Source: Pseudoalteromonas rubra (lineage in GTDB: Bacteria > Pseudomonadota > Gammaproteobacteria > Enterobacterales > Alteromonadaceae). Taken from it: a stretch of DNA of 64,000 bases. The stretch covers positions 1-64,000 of the forward strand of contig NZ_PNCJ01000015.1 of assembly GCF_005887115.1 (NCBI RefSeq), in the 5' to 3' direction. Within the stretch, counting starts at the first letter, position 1, and each line of letters begins with the position of its first letter. The notes beneath the pieces are model-generated. The model made no database searches, had not been told where the DNA came from, and saw nothing but the letters and a program-made list of their open reading frames with translations. Below are positions 42,015 to 50,815 of this stretch, piece after piece. Made by a program: the position numbers and the translations under genes.

Positions 42015-42402
42015 CCGCCTTCCTTACAGCCTGCCTGTTGGGATGTTTTTATGGTCTGCATGCTCCGTGCAGGCTAGCGCTGAGCCTCCCCCACTATTTG
42101 AAATTAAACCGCTGGTATGTATGGTTAAAACACAGGGGCAAACCTGCCAAATGACGATTAGAGTGAATTGGCATCATTCGGTCCCTGAGAACCTGTGTCT
42201 TTACCAGGCAAATAAGCAATTGCATTGCTGGGAAAGCAGCAATCAAGGCACAGCCAAGTTGGCAGTGAAACTTGCGCAAAATATGGAATTTAGCCTGAGA
42301 GATAAAAAACAGCATACCCTTGCCAAGAAGACCGTGAAAGTCAACGCTGTAGTTAGTACTAAGTACCGTAGAAAACTGAAAACAGATTGGAGTTTATTCT
42401 AA
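42004..42402 (+). CDS. DUF3019 exported protein
   Basis: A 132-residue exported protein (signal about 1-26). Residues about 32-110 fit DUF3019: FEIKPLVCMVKTQGQTCQM, then LCLYQANKQLHCWES, with two Cys pairs likely forming disulfides in the periplasm. The family is nearly always found between a MipA/OmpV gene and an RstAB-like two-component system, as here. Overlaps both neighbours (ATG within mipA, TAATG with the regulator). A role as periplasmic modulator of the kinase is inference. Confidence 0.85.
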   Translation: MRFSRLPYSLPVGMFLWSACSVQASAEPPPLFEIKPLVCMVKTQGQTCQMTIRVNWHHSVPENLCLYQANKQLHCWESSNQGTAKLAVKLAQNMEFSLRDKKQHTLAKKTVKVNAVVSTKYRRKLKTDWSLF

Positions 42403-43091
42403 TGACCAACGTCATTCTGGTAGAAGATGATGAAAGACTCGCTCAACTTACCGGGCAGTTTTTACAAAGTAATAATTACAATGTCACCCTGATCCATGAT
42501 GGGGCTATGGCGCCAGAAAAAATCGTGCAGGAGCAGCCTGATGTAGTGATTCTCGACATTATGTTGCCTAATCTTGATGGCTTTGAGATATGTCGGAGGA
42601 TCCGACCTGATTACCCGGGACCAGTCTTATTTCTAACCGCAAAAGACAGCGATTTCGATCACGTCCGAGGATTGGAAATTGGTGCGGATGACTATGTAAT
42701 TAAACCCGTTGAACCCTATGTACTGCTGGCCCGGCTGAACGCTTTGTTGCGTCGTCAGGGCAAACAGACTGATAACACAGATACACTGACCTTAGGCCAG
42801 CTTCACATAGATAAAGCAGCCAGAAAAACCTATCTCAGTGAACAAGAAATCGAACTGACCAGTTATGAGTTTGATCTCCTGTGGGAGCTTGCTAGGAATG
42901 CGGGAGAGACCCTCAGTCGTGAACATATATATACTGAGGTTGTTGGCAGGCCTTACGATGGCTTAGATCGCAGTGTAGATGTACGGATTTCCAGATTGCG
43001 TAAAAAGCTCAATGACAACCTGGAACAACCCTACCGACTTATTACCGTTTGGGGCAAAGGCTACCTGTGTTCAAAATCTGCGTGGGATTAA
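42402..43091 (+). CDS. OmpR/RstA-family response regulator
   Basis: A 229-residue regulator. The receiver domain (about 1-115) has the acidic pair EDDE, the phosphorylated Asp in VVILDIMLPNLDGFE, the switch Thr in LFLTAK and the Lys of IKPVEP. The C-terminal winged helix (about 130-225) ends in VDVRISRLRKKL and VWGKGYLC, typical of OmpR proteins. The start is the ATG in TAATG at 42402; an upstream in-frame codon at 42387 is less likely. It is followed 6 bases later by its kinase. Confidence 0.93.
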   Translation: MTNVILVEDDERLAQLTGQFLQSNNYNVTLIHDGAMAPEKIVQEQPDVVILDIMLPNLDGFEICRRIRPDYPGPVLFLTAKDSDFDHVRGLEIGADDYVIKPVEPYVLLARLNALLRRQGKQTDNTDTLTLGQLHIDKAARKTYLSEQEIELTSYEFDLLWELARNAGETLSREHIYTEVVGRPYDGLDRSVDVRISRLRKKLNDNLEQPYRLITVWGKGYLCSKSAWD

Positions 43092-43097
43092 AACACA

Positions 43098-44348
43098 GTG
43101 CTGCGATTGCTTGTTAGCTTATACATTGTGGTGTTTGCCAGCATCATTGCCATTAACCAGGGGAGTGAAGCTGTCTGGCGTAATTGGGTTGAACAAGCAC
43201 CTGATGATTTACGTCACGCAACGGCGGTAGCCACGCACTACAAACACGCATTAACACAGTTAAGTGAAGAAGATTTAACGTCGTTTTTCAACAATGAGAC
43301 ACAGCTAACCGTCTTTCCATACGAAGACGTTGCCTGGTTGCCAGAGCAACTGGAGGCACTCAAAAACGGGGAAATCATCACGTCTTTTGATGATACTGGA
43401 AACGCCCTCCTTCTGTTCGTGGTCAATAGTACTTCGGTTGTGCAGCTTGGTCCTTTTGCACCAGCGCAATCTGCCACAACAAAGCAATATACAATCAAAT
43501 TTCTCTCTTTCTCGCTCTTGGCACTGCTATTAGTGCTGTGGCTCCGGCCTCTTTGGGTAGATCTGGTGCAGCTAAAGCGCACATCCGAAAAACTTGCATC
43601 TGGCTCCCTTGATCTTACTCCAACGCGCTCGCGATTTTCTGCAATTTATACCCTGACCCAGCAAATCGAAAAAATGGCGTTGAAAACCGCCAGCCTGATG
43701 AGTAACCAAAAGCAGCTCGTAAATGCAGTCTCTCATGAGCTCAGAACGCCGCTCGCACGACTAAAATTTGCGCTTGCCATGCTTGCCCCCAAAGATCCTG
43801 AACAAGTCGCTGCCATGGAAGAGGATGTTATGGAAATGGAAGTGCTGATTGACGAGATGCTCAGTTATGCACGACTGGAGTTTGCCAATCAACAACTACA
43901 TATGCAACGCTGCGATCTGGCACATTTGATCCAGGACCAAATTGACAAGCTTAGACGTACAACGGACAAACGCCTTGTCACCGATATCACATCCGATATT
44001 CCAGTAAAGTGCGATCCACATCAGTTATCCAGAGTGATACAAAACCTGCTGCAAAACGCCGATAAATATGGCCAAAGTAAAATCAAAGCCACCCTGACAA
44101 CGCACCATAATATGGCTCGATTCATAGTGGAAGATGATGGTCCGGGTATTCCTGAATCACAACGTGAGCAAGTGTTTCAGCCATTTTCCAGACTGGACAA
44201 AAGCCGGAGTAAAGAGACTGGTGGATTTGGCTTGGGGCTGGCTATTGTCAGTAAAATCCTGTCCTGGCATGGCACCGTTTGTCATGTGGGGGAGTCTGAT
44301 CTCGGAGGGGCCAAGTTTACGCTGGCGTTGCCATTGATTGCCGACTAG
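43098..44348 (+). CDS. RstB-like sensor histidine kinase
   Basis: A 416-residue membrane kinase starting with GTG. A first membrane helix (about 1-18), a periplasmic domain to about 135, a second helix (LSFSLLALLLVLWL), HAMP, then HisKA with VNAVSHELRTPLARLKFAL (phosphorylated His in SHELRT). The ATPase part has VIQNLLQNADKYG, VEDDGPGIP and FGLGLAIVSKIL. The periplasmic domain of about 110 residues would be the place for input from DUF3019 or from envelope state. Convergent with arfB, 10 bases apart. Confidence 0.92.
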   Translation: MLRLLVSLYIVVFASIIAINQGSEAVWRNWVEQAPDDLRHATAVATHYKHALTQLSEEDLTSFFNNETQLTVFPYEDVAWLPEQLEALKNGEIITSFDDTGNALLLFVVNSTSVVQLGPFAPAQSATTKQYTIKFLSFSLLALLLVLWLRPLWVDLVQLKRTSEKLASGSLDLTPTRSRFSAIYTLTQQIEKMALKTASLMSNQKQLVNAVSHELRTPLARLKFALAMLAPKDPEQVAAMEEDVMEMEVLIDEMLSYARLEFANQQLHMQRCDLAHLIQDQIDKLRRTTDKRLVTDITSDIPVKCDPHQLSRVIQNLLQNADKYGQSKIKATLTTHHNMARFIVEDDGPGIPESQREQVFQPFSRLDKSRSKETGGFGLGLAIVSKILSWHGTVCHVGESDLGGAKFTLALPLIAD

Positions 44349-44358
44349 CCCACTGATA

Positions 44359-44772
44359 TTAGAATTTAATCGACCCGCGCATCGCTTTTGTCTGGGCACG
44401 TTTGCTTTTACTGTCCAAACGCTTGCGCTGAGAACTGCGCGTTGGTTTAGTGGCCCTGCGCTTCTTTTCTACCTTTATGGCTGCGAGTATCAATGTCTTT
44501 AACCGCTCCAATGCATCTTCGCGATTCTGTTCCTGAGTGCGAAAAGTCTGTGCTTTAATGACAACCACACCCTCTTTGCTGATCCTGCTATCTTGCAAGG
44601 CCAGTAATCGCTCTTTATAGAAAGCGGGTAAGGTTGAACGTTTGATATCAAACCTCAAGTGAATCGCAGAGGAAACCTTGTTAACATTTTGCCCGCCAGC
44701 TCCCTGCGCCCGGATCGCTGACAGTTCAATTTCCCAAGCAGCCAGTTCAACATTATTTGATAGCTTTAACAT
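44359..44772 (-). CDS. arfB: Alternative ribosome-rescue factor / peptidyl-tRNA hydrolase ArfB
   Basis: A 137-residue release-factor-like protein (YaeJ). The catalytic GGQ loop is present in GAGGQNVNKVSSAIHLRFD, and the basic C-terminal tail (KKRRATKPTRSSQRKRL...) inserts in the mRNA channel of stalled ribosomes. It hydrolyses peptidyl-tRNA on non-stop ribosomes. The ATG at 44772 gives the standard N-terminus MLKLSNNVELAAWEIELS; a GTG lies three codons upstream. Length matches the E. coli protein (140). Confidence 0.93.
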   Translation of the reverse strand: MLKLSNNVELAAWEIELSAIRAQGAGGQNVNKVSSAIHLRFDIKRSTLPAFYKERLLALQDSRISKEGVVVIKAQTFRTQEQNREDALERLKTLILAAIKVEKKRRATKPTRSSQRKRLDSKSKRAQTKAMRGSIKF

Positions 44773-44828
44773 AGTCACCACAATTCACGTCTATGACCAC
44801 TATCATAACAATTTGCGGATAGGTGAGT

Positions 44829-46058
44829 CTATCTAAGCTCACCAAGGCGGGTAGTAATCGCAGGAGATACGCTGGCGGCACGAAAAGCGGGTGCCAAAGT
44901 TGCAGCCTGACCGAGCAACAACATACACGCGCCACCGATAGTCAGGAACTCTGCAGGCACAACGGCAAGCTCGAACCAATTACTGAATTGAACGTTCAGC
45001 AGCATAGCCGCAATACACCCCAGACCAATACCCAGCGCCGTCAGTAATGCATTCTCAAGCATAAAATACCCGACTATGTGCTCTTTTTGAGCTCCCAGAG
45101 CCCGTCGGATCCCTATTTGCCTGCGACGCCGGGTAACAGCAAAACGCGCCTGACCAAACACACCCAATGCCGTAACCAAAGACAAACCGACAACGACCCA
45201 CAGCAATGTCATGCTGGCCGAATATTCAGCCTGATAACTGTGCTGCTTTACCTGATCAAACGTTTGTAATTCTTCAATTTTTCTTCCATGACGCAGCATA
45301 AGATAGTCAACAGTTTGCGCCATAGCCTCCGCCTGCTGGCCTTGTTCTGTGCGTACCAAGTAATAAACGTACTCACTAGTCTCTATTACCGGCGCAAGCA
45401 CACTGTGTTCCACAACAACCCAAAAGCTCCAGGCAGCCTGTAAGGTTTTCACTACTCCCCGAACCTGTTGTGGTCGCTTGTTAATATAGATAGTCTGTCC
45501 TACTACCTGACGCCAGTCATCGGGATAAAGTGCCTGAGCGAGCGCTCGGGTGATGATGATCTCAGTTGCAACCCGAAACCCGTCTGTTTCTGCAACCAGC
45601 GGTGTCTGTGAAAAACCCTCTCCCGCAACCAGCTCTAACCCCATCGTATCGAGTAGGGAGTTATCACCTCCATAATAACCACTGAAGGTATCGTATTCAC
45701 TATCGGCCTGAGTCGCGATTTCCAGAAGGCGCCCCCAGCCAGTCAGAGGCACACCCGATGTAACTGACGCAGAAGTGACGCCTGGCAGGTTTCTTATTGC
45801 TAGCAAATCTTGGTCAATATCCGCAGCTCTTGCTGTGGCTTCTGAGGTCAAATTAGTTAGCACGTAAAAGGTATGTTGTTCATCCAGTCCACTTGGACGC
45901 GATAATAAGCTGTGCTTGTGCAACGCCATGTAGGCGGCATTCACTAATATCATAAACGTCAACGCTATTTGCAGCACAAATAAAGAAGGTGCTGTGCGGC
46001 TGTAATTCAACGTTTTAAGGATCGGTAACAGGTCTCTCATGATTGCCCCTTTACACAC
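44829..46058 (-). CDS. MacB/FtsX-type ABC transporter permease
   Basis: A 409-residue inner-membrane protein with the four-helix MacB/FtsX layout: one N-terminal helix (about 17-40), a periplasmic MacB-like domain to about 270, and three helices at the C-terminus. RRRQIGIRRALGAQKEHIVGYFMLE is the coupling-helix region of FtsX-domain permeases. Overlaps the other permease gene by 8 bases. It lacks an ATPase domain and none is encoded beside it. Confidence 0.85.
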   Translation of the reverse strand: MCKGAIMRDLLPILKTLNYSRTAPSLFVLQIALTFMILVNAAYMALHKHSLLSRPSGLDEQHTFYVLTNLTSEATARAADIDQDLLAIRNLPGVTSASVTSGVPLTGWGRLLEIATQADSEYDTFSGYYGGDNSLLDTMGLELVAGEGFSQTPLVAETDGFRVATEIIITRALAQALYPDDWRQVVGQTIYINKRPQQVRGVVKTLQAAWSFWVVVEHSVLAPVIETSEYVYYLVRTEQGQQAEAMAQTVDYLMLRHGRKIEELQTFDQVKQHSYQAEYSASMTLLWVVVGLSLVTALGVFGQARFAVTRRRRQIGIRRALGAQKEHIVGYFMLENALLTALGIGLGCIAAMLLNVQFSNWFELAVVPAEFLTIGGACMLLLGQAATLAPAFRAASVSPAITTRLGELR

Positions 46059-47385
46059 TGTTAAGCTGACTGGCGGGCTCTATACGGCTGGCACGAATAA
46101 CGGGTAATAAACCAAATAATACGCTGGCAGATATCGCAATTAAGGGGGTTAATACCACTATAAACAGATCCATTTGCATAACATCACTACTGAGGTGTTG
46201 ATAAACCTGACTGCACACCTTAAGCCCCAGCTGCGCCAATATCAGCCCTAGTGCCCCTCCAAACGTGCCAAGTAACAGAGTTTCAATACAAAACTGATTG
46301 AATACCTGTCGTTTGCTGGCCCCGACTGCGCGTCGCAAGCTTACTTCAAGAGTCTTAGTGTGGAACTTAGCCATCATCAGGTTCGTACTATTAAGCAGGC
46401 AAAGTATCAAAAAGCATAGTGACAACCCCAATGCCATATGGTTATCCTGAGAAATGGCTTCACGCTGAGTCAGATACTCCATCGGGGTGCTCAACTTATT
46501 AATGATTTTGCGTTGAAATCGCCCTGACGCCCGCTGCTCCTGAACATAGGCATACAAAAACTCTTCATATTCGAGGCGCTCAGACGGCCCATTGAGCTCA
46601 ACCCAGAAGTAAACCCAGACACACTCCGAAGACAAGAACGCTTCGAATGAGCTATCTTCCGGATCACGCCAACACTCAAAAGCTTGTAAATTCGACGACC
46701 ATAGCTCATTGCGCACTTGCGTTTCAAAGGGAATGAACACATCTCTGGGCTTGCGAAAAGCACGCATCGCTTCACCATAAAACCTTGGCAAGATGGGCCA
46801 GTTGTCAAGGACAGCAACAATTCGGTACTCCAGCGCTCCCAGTCGTATAGATTGTCCAACTGAGTTTTGTCCATTAAATAGTCTCTGATTTACATCTGCA
46901 CTGATAACGGCAACCAGCTCGCCTTGCCTGTCCGCCTCAACTGACCAGGGACTGCCAAACCGAATTGGTGCGTCAAATGCGCTGAAAAAGTCCCGACTGG
47001 TCGAACGTACCAAAGCTGTTTTTGCATCAGAGTCAGCCTGCTGTGGCAACTTAAGTTGATCTCTATAACCACTGATGGGCACATGGCGCCTCGCTTGGTC
47101 CGCACGCCACAAGTTTTGCATGTCCTGATAGGTAAGATAAGGAGGAACCCGTTCATCTTCTCCCTGACTGTAATAGGCTTTTTGAGGGTCCCAACTATTG
47201 AGCTGAACCAGATAAAGAGCGTCGGCTTTACCTGGTACGGGCTCTTTGTTCATCATATAGCTGATGGTGTAAGTTATCATAGTTGCGGCAATCCCGACCG
47301 CAATCGTGACCACGATTAAGGAACTTAATAGAGGAGTTTGTTTGAAGCTTATCCAGGCCAGTTTGAAATAGTATCTCATCAGCAT
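46051..47385 (-). CDS. MacB/FtsX-type ABC transporter permease
   Basis: A 444-residue protein of the same family as the downstream permease. An N-terminal helix (about 18-42, IVVTIAVGIAATMITYTISY), a large periplasmic domain to about 310, and three C-terminal helices with the coupling segment TLEVSLRRAVGASKRQVFNQF. It is longer than its partner in the periplasmic part and probably pairs with it as a heterodimer. Transcribed after the HlyD-type adaptor (84 bases) and overlapping the second permease. An export function (peptide or macrolide-like) is inferred from family and context. Confidence 0.85.
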   Translation of the reverse strand: MLMRYYFKLAWISFKQTPLLSSLIVVTIAVGIAATMITYTISYMMNKEPVPGKADALYLVQLNSWDPQKAYYSQGEDERVPPYLTYQDMQNLWRADQARRHVPISGYRDQLKLPQQADSDAKTALVRSTSRDFFSAFDAPIRFGSPWSVEADRQGELVAVISADVNQRLFNGQNSVGQSIRLGALEYRIVAVLDNWPILPRFYGEAMRAFRKPRDVFIPFETQVRNELWSSNLQAFECWRDPEDSSFEAFLSSECVWVYFWVELNGPSERLEYEEFLYAYVQEQRASGRFQRKIINKLSTPMEYLTQREAISQDNHMALGLSLCFLILCLLNSTNLMMAKFHTKTLEVSLRRAVGASKRQVFNQFCIETLLLGTFGGALGLILAQLGLKVCSQVYQHLSSDVMQMDLFIVVLTPLIAISASVLFGLLPVIRASRIEPASQLNSV

Positions 47386-47469
47386 GCTCCCTCCACATAA
47401 TGTGACGCTTATTAATCGCGTAAGACTGGCGCGAGCACTGCTCTACTCGCGCGCTGTTTCATAAAAATT

Positions 47470-48738
47470 TTACTGAATGACCCTCACACGCTCAGCACTA
47501 TTAAACATACGAGTGTCTGAGATAATGACGGTATCTCCAACCGTCAATCCGGACAGAACCTCCACCTGCCCCAGACTTTTTGAGCCAAGGCTGATAGATT
47601 TTTTAACAGCACTGCCATCATCAAGTACATAGGCATACTTACCGCTGTAAGCGTCGACAAACTGGCCACGAGGTAAATAAGTCACGTCAGACTTTTCTTC
47701 CAGTACAATACGACTAGTCAGACGTTGATTTTGCCTGAGGCCGGTAATGTCAGTTTCTTTGAAGCGTATCTTACCCTCGACCTGTCCGCGCACAATCTCA
47801 GGTGATATGGCAGTCAATTCGCCAGCATACGCCCGGCCATTTAGCGTAATTTGTGCCGGCATGCCCAGCGCTAAATCATCCGCATAGTTTTCCGGGATAT
47901 TGACCTCAACCTGATAGTGAGATAAATCCACAACACTCAGCAATGGCTGGTTTTTCGCAACCGAATTCTTCTGATCAACACTCAGGTTGCCGACAATACC
48001 ATTTACCGGAGAGCGAATTTCCAGCGATGCAACGCGCCGCTGTAACTCATCAACCAGTACTTGCTGAGCTTGCAATTCAATTGCACGCGTCTGGATCTCA
48101 AACTTCTGGCTTTCTTTTAATAAGGCAATTTCTTTGACTGCAAGACGGTGCTCTCGCTGCGCATTTTCCAGCTCATCTTTGGCTTTTTGATAGTCAATAT
48201 CACTGACGACCTGGTTCTTCCTGCCCTCTTCATTACGGCGCATTTCTCGCTTTGCTGCATTCAACGCCACCATGGCTTTACCTAAATAGTTTTCTTGTGC
48301 CAAGTCTTGCTTCTTCGCCTGAATTTTTTCTCGCTCTAGCTGAGTGCCCAATCGAGTTAGTTCAGCTTGTTCTTGCGCCAACAAGCTCTTCAGTTCAGGG
48401 CTGTCTATCTGAGCCAGCGGTTGGTTAATTTCGACAGAATCTCCGGCAGTCACAAGATAAGTAACCGTCCCTTCTGCTGGACTATATAACGTGGGTCTGC
48501 GCGCTGCGATTACCCGCCCCTGTACTGAAATATCTCTGACAAATTCACCACGACGTACTTGTGCAACATGAATATTGTCCATTCTGACTGCACTCTCACC
48601 ACTTGCCCATGCAAGCATCTGAGGAACAACAAAATATAATGAAATAATTACACCAGCGATGATCAGGAAATAGCGTTTATAATTGTGTTTTTTCTCTAAT
48701 TGACTGTCCTGAGCACTGGTATCATCGATATACTGCAT
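47470..48738 (-). CDS. HlyD/RND-type periplasmic adaptor protein
   Basis: A 422-residue membrane-fusion protein anchored by one N-terminal helix (about 25-45, YFLIIAGVIISLYFVVPQML). The lipoyl half-motifs (TVTYLVTAGDSVEINQPLAQIDS and LEIRSPVNGIVGNL) flank a long coiled-coil hairpin of about 110 residues (110-225). Beta-barrel and membrane-proximal domains follow. The long hairpin should reach a TolC-like outer-membrane channel. It leads the two-permease operon, giving a tripartite exporter without its ATPase gene. Confidence 0.9.
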   Translation of the reverse strand: MQYIDDTSAQDSQLEKKHNYKRYFLIIAGVIISLYFVVPQMLAWASGESAVRMDNIHVAQVRRGEFVRDISVQGRVIAARRPTLYSPAEGTVTYLVTAGDSVEINQPLAQIDSPELKSLLAQEQAELTRLGTQLEREKIQAKKQDLAQENYLGKAMVALNAAKREMRRNEEGRKNQVVSDIDYQKAKDELENAQREHRLAVKEIALLKESQKFEIQTRAIELQAQQVLVDELQRRVASLEIRSPVNGIVGNLSVDQKNSVAKNQPLLSVVDLSHYQVEVNIPENYADDLALGMPAQITLNGRAYAGELTAISPEIVRGQVEGKIRFKETDITGLRQNQRLTSRIVLEEKSDVTYLPRGQFVDAYSGKYAYVLDDGSAVKKSISLGSKSLGQVEVLSGLTVGDTVIISDTRMFNSAERVRVIQ

Positions 48739-49094
48739 CTACTACGTCCTTGAAAATAAAAAGTGTTGATCAATACCGAGTCTGAAAATAGCAAAAGTCA
48801 AACTAAATGTCACCAACAATAAACATTTTATTAATATTTTACTTGTACAGAAAATTGTTTTGGGGACATTGTTTACCTTATATGGTTAATTTATACACCA
48901 GCTGTAGAGTAGTGAGGTCAGAGATGTCAAGTGAAGGGCTTGAGTCAAGGGGAAAGCGCGGCCTCCATGCCGCCGCAAGTGCTTGGGAATAACTGTAAAT
49001 ACTGCATAATCGTAATCTAACCTGGACGCCACCTCCTATTCTGCACAGTTAGGGTCAAATAATTTATCTACTTTGTTAAAAATTCTGTTCAGCC
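48739..49094. other. Intergenic region upstream of the adaptor gene
   Basis: A 356-bp gap between the adaptor and RaiA-like genes, both on the minus strand. The left part is AT-rich and should contain the exporter promoter, but I see no convincing hexamers. The middle has a GC-rich patch (about 48950-48975) with imperfect self-complementarity. No ATPase remnant or other gene is visible. Confidence 0.4.
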
Positions 49095-49397
49095 TCACGC
49101 GGCTCTGTTGAACTGACGTGCCAACAGCAGTTCACTGTCGCGTAAAGCACGTTTGATCACCTGCATCATGTTTTTGCCTTTGGCCCGGACAGAGACATTC
49201 GGTAACCCAGGCAAGAGCACTTCCACCTTACAGATTGTCAGCATACCGTGGCGCTGACAGGGTTGCTCATCCACATCTATCCGCACTTTGCGGATATGGG
49301 CCGCGTAACGCATAAATTTGTTAGTTGCTAGTCTGGAAAGCTGCGACTTTGTCGCCTCTGCAATGCGCTTACCCGTTGCTCTGAAATTCAGTTTCAT
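49095..49397 (-). CDS. RaiA/HPF-like ribosome-associated protein
   Basis: A small basic protein of about 100 residues. MKLNFRATGKRIAEATKSQLSRLATNKFMRYAAHIRKVRIDVDE looks like the first beta-alpha-beta part of the ribosome hibernation factor fold, followed by CKVEVLLPGLPNVSVRAKG and MMQVIKRALRDSELLL, the second helix. The start at 49397 has AGAGG upstream. It differs from canonical HPF/RaiA in the second strand, so it may be a divergent relative with altered ribosome binding. Divergent from the nhaR-like gene. Confidence 0.65.
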   Translation of the reverse strand: MKLNFRATGKRIAEATKSQLSRLATNKFMRYAAHIRKVRIDVDEQPCQRHGMLTICKVEVLLPGLPNVSVRAKGKNMMQVIKRALRDSELLLARQFNRAA

Positions 49398-49535
49398 AAT
49401 GCTATCAACCTCTTGAACAAAGCCAGTCAACAAATTGGAGTTAAACTCATATTGTTGCGTCGTTGAGGTTAATCTACTAATGTATTTAAAAAGAAAAAAG
49501 CTGATAAATTCTTAGCAAAACGTCGAATATTACGA

Positions 49536-50450
49536 ATGATTACGAACATAAATTATAACCACCTGTACTACTTTTGGCAGGTAAGCCGACACGGTAGTAT
49601 CGCTGCGGCAAGTAAAATACTACACCTGACACCTCAGACCATCAGTGCTCAGATCACCAGTCTGGAGCAACGGCTTGGCAAACAGCTGTTTTTAAGAGAA
49701 GGACGAGGGCTAAGACTGACCGAATACGGGCAACTAACACAGCAGTATGCGGATGACATGTTCGCCATTGCCGAGGAGTGGCTGGAAACGACCAAAGGGG
49801 ATCTTGCGTCGATTAACCGAACGTTGAAAGTGGGTATTTCAGATGCTCTGCCAAAGTCACTGGTATCAAAGTGGCTCGCGCCTTTGATTGACAATGAACG
49901 GATTTCAAATCTCCACTGTATTGACGGGCAACAAGCCGAGTTACTGGCGCAAATGGCCACACATAAGCTGGATCTGGTATTGGCAGACAAGCCTTTAGAT
50001 GGTGATACCCCATTTAAACTCTTTTGTCATGAGATTGGGAAAAGTCAGATCGGCTTTTATGGCGCGAAACACTCTCAGGCCATAAGCAGCGATAACTTTC
50101 CAGCCGCGCTCGCTGAAACGCCGATTATTTTACCAGCGAAGAACAGCCCGGTGACCAGTGCAATTCAATACTGGCTTAACGAGCAAAAAATCGAGATTTC
50201 GGTTGCAGGACATGTAGATGACAGTGCATTAATGAAAGCGCTTGGCCAACAAGGATTTGGTGTATTCCCTGCACCTTTGTCTGTACGTGACGAAATTGAA
50301 CGTCACTACGATGTGAGTTTTATCGGTGCAATCGCCAACGTTTACCAGAACTACTATGCCTTTACACCAGACAGGCTAATCAAGGACTCTATTTACTCTG
50401 AGTTTGTTCAGCATGCCAGAAGTATTGATGACAACAAGGAATTGACGTGA
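49536..50450 (+). CDS. nhaR: LysR-family transcriptional activator NhaR
   Basis: A 304-residue LysR regulator. The N-terminus INYNHLYYFWQVSRHGSIAAASKILHLTPQTISAQITSLEQ is characteristic of NhaR, and LREGRGLRLTEYGQLTQQYADDMFAIAEEW continues as in that protein. The effector domain (about 90-295) is standard. NhaR responds to Na+ and activates nhaA and other cation-stress genes; nhaA is not adjacent here. It overlaps the SelW-like gene by 4 bases. Confidence 0.88.
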   Translation: MITNINYNHLYYFWQVSRHGSIAAASKILHLTPQTISAQITSLEQRLGKQLFLREGRGLRLTEYGQLTQQYADDMFAIAEEWLETTKGDLASINRTLKVGISDALPKSLVSKWLAPLIDNERISNLHCIDGQQAELLAQMATHKLDLVLADKPLDGDTPFKLFCHEIGKSQIGFYGAKHSQAISSDNFPAALAETPIILPAKNSPVTSAIQYWLNEQKIEISVAGHVDDSALMKALGQQGFGVFPAPLSVRDEIERHYDVSFIGAIANVYQNYYAFTPDRLIKDSIYSEFVQHARSIDDNKELT

Positions 50451-50722
50451 ATAAACCAAAAATAGCCATTCAATATTGTGTCCTGTGTCAGTGGTTACTA
50501 CGCAGCGGCTGGCTTGCCCAGGAGCTGCTGTCTACCTTCTCCGACGAGCTGGCTGAAGTTGCATTAGTCCCAGCCAGCAAGGGAGTCTTTAAAATCTATT
50601 ATGATGACACCTTAATCTGGTGTCGCGAGCGAGATGGAGGCTTTCCCGAAGCAAAAATACTAAAACGCCGGGTACGAGATCAGCTAGATCCCGAGCGTTC
50701 AATGGGCCACATTGATACTTAG
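50447..50722 (+). CDS. SelW/SelT/SelH-family (Rdx) protein, Cys form
   Basis: A 91-residue thioredoxin-like protein starting with a GTG inside the nhaR stop. It has the Rdx opening IAIQYCVLCQWLLRSGWLAQELL with a C-x-x-C pair (Cys11, Cys14); the second Cys takes the place of selenocysteine in other members. GVFKIYYDDTLIWCRERDGGFPEAKILKRRVRDQ is the second conserved half. Redox function is inferred. The coupling with nhaR suggests shared expression under salt or stress conditions. Confidence 0.88.
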   Translation: MNKPKIAIQYCVLCQWLLRSGWLAQELLSTFSDELAEVALVPASKGVFKIYYDDTLIWCRERDGGFPEAKILKRRVRDQLDPERSMGHIDT

Positions 50723-50815
50723 GTCATCATTACCCCAACGCATAGATGGGCTGTTTAATTCAGTTACCCGCAGGTTTAACGCCATGGAGAGGTTACGTTT
50801 TAATCCAGATATATA

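Noticed and set aside
48807..48992. 61-codon frame upstream of the HlyD-type gene
   Set aside because: Starts in an AT-rich promoter-like region and shows no coding character.
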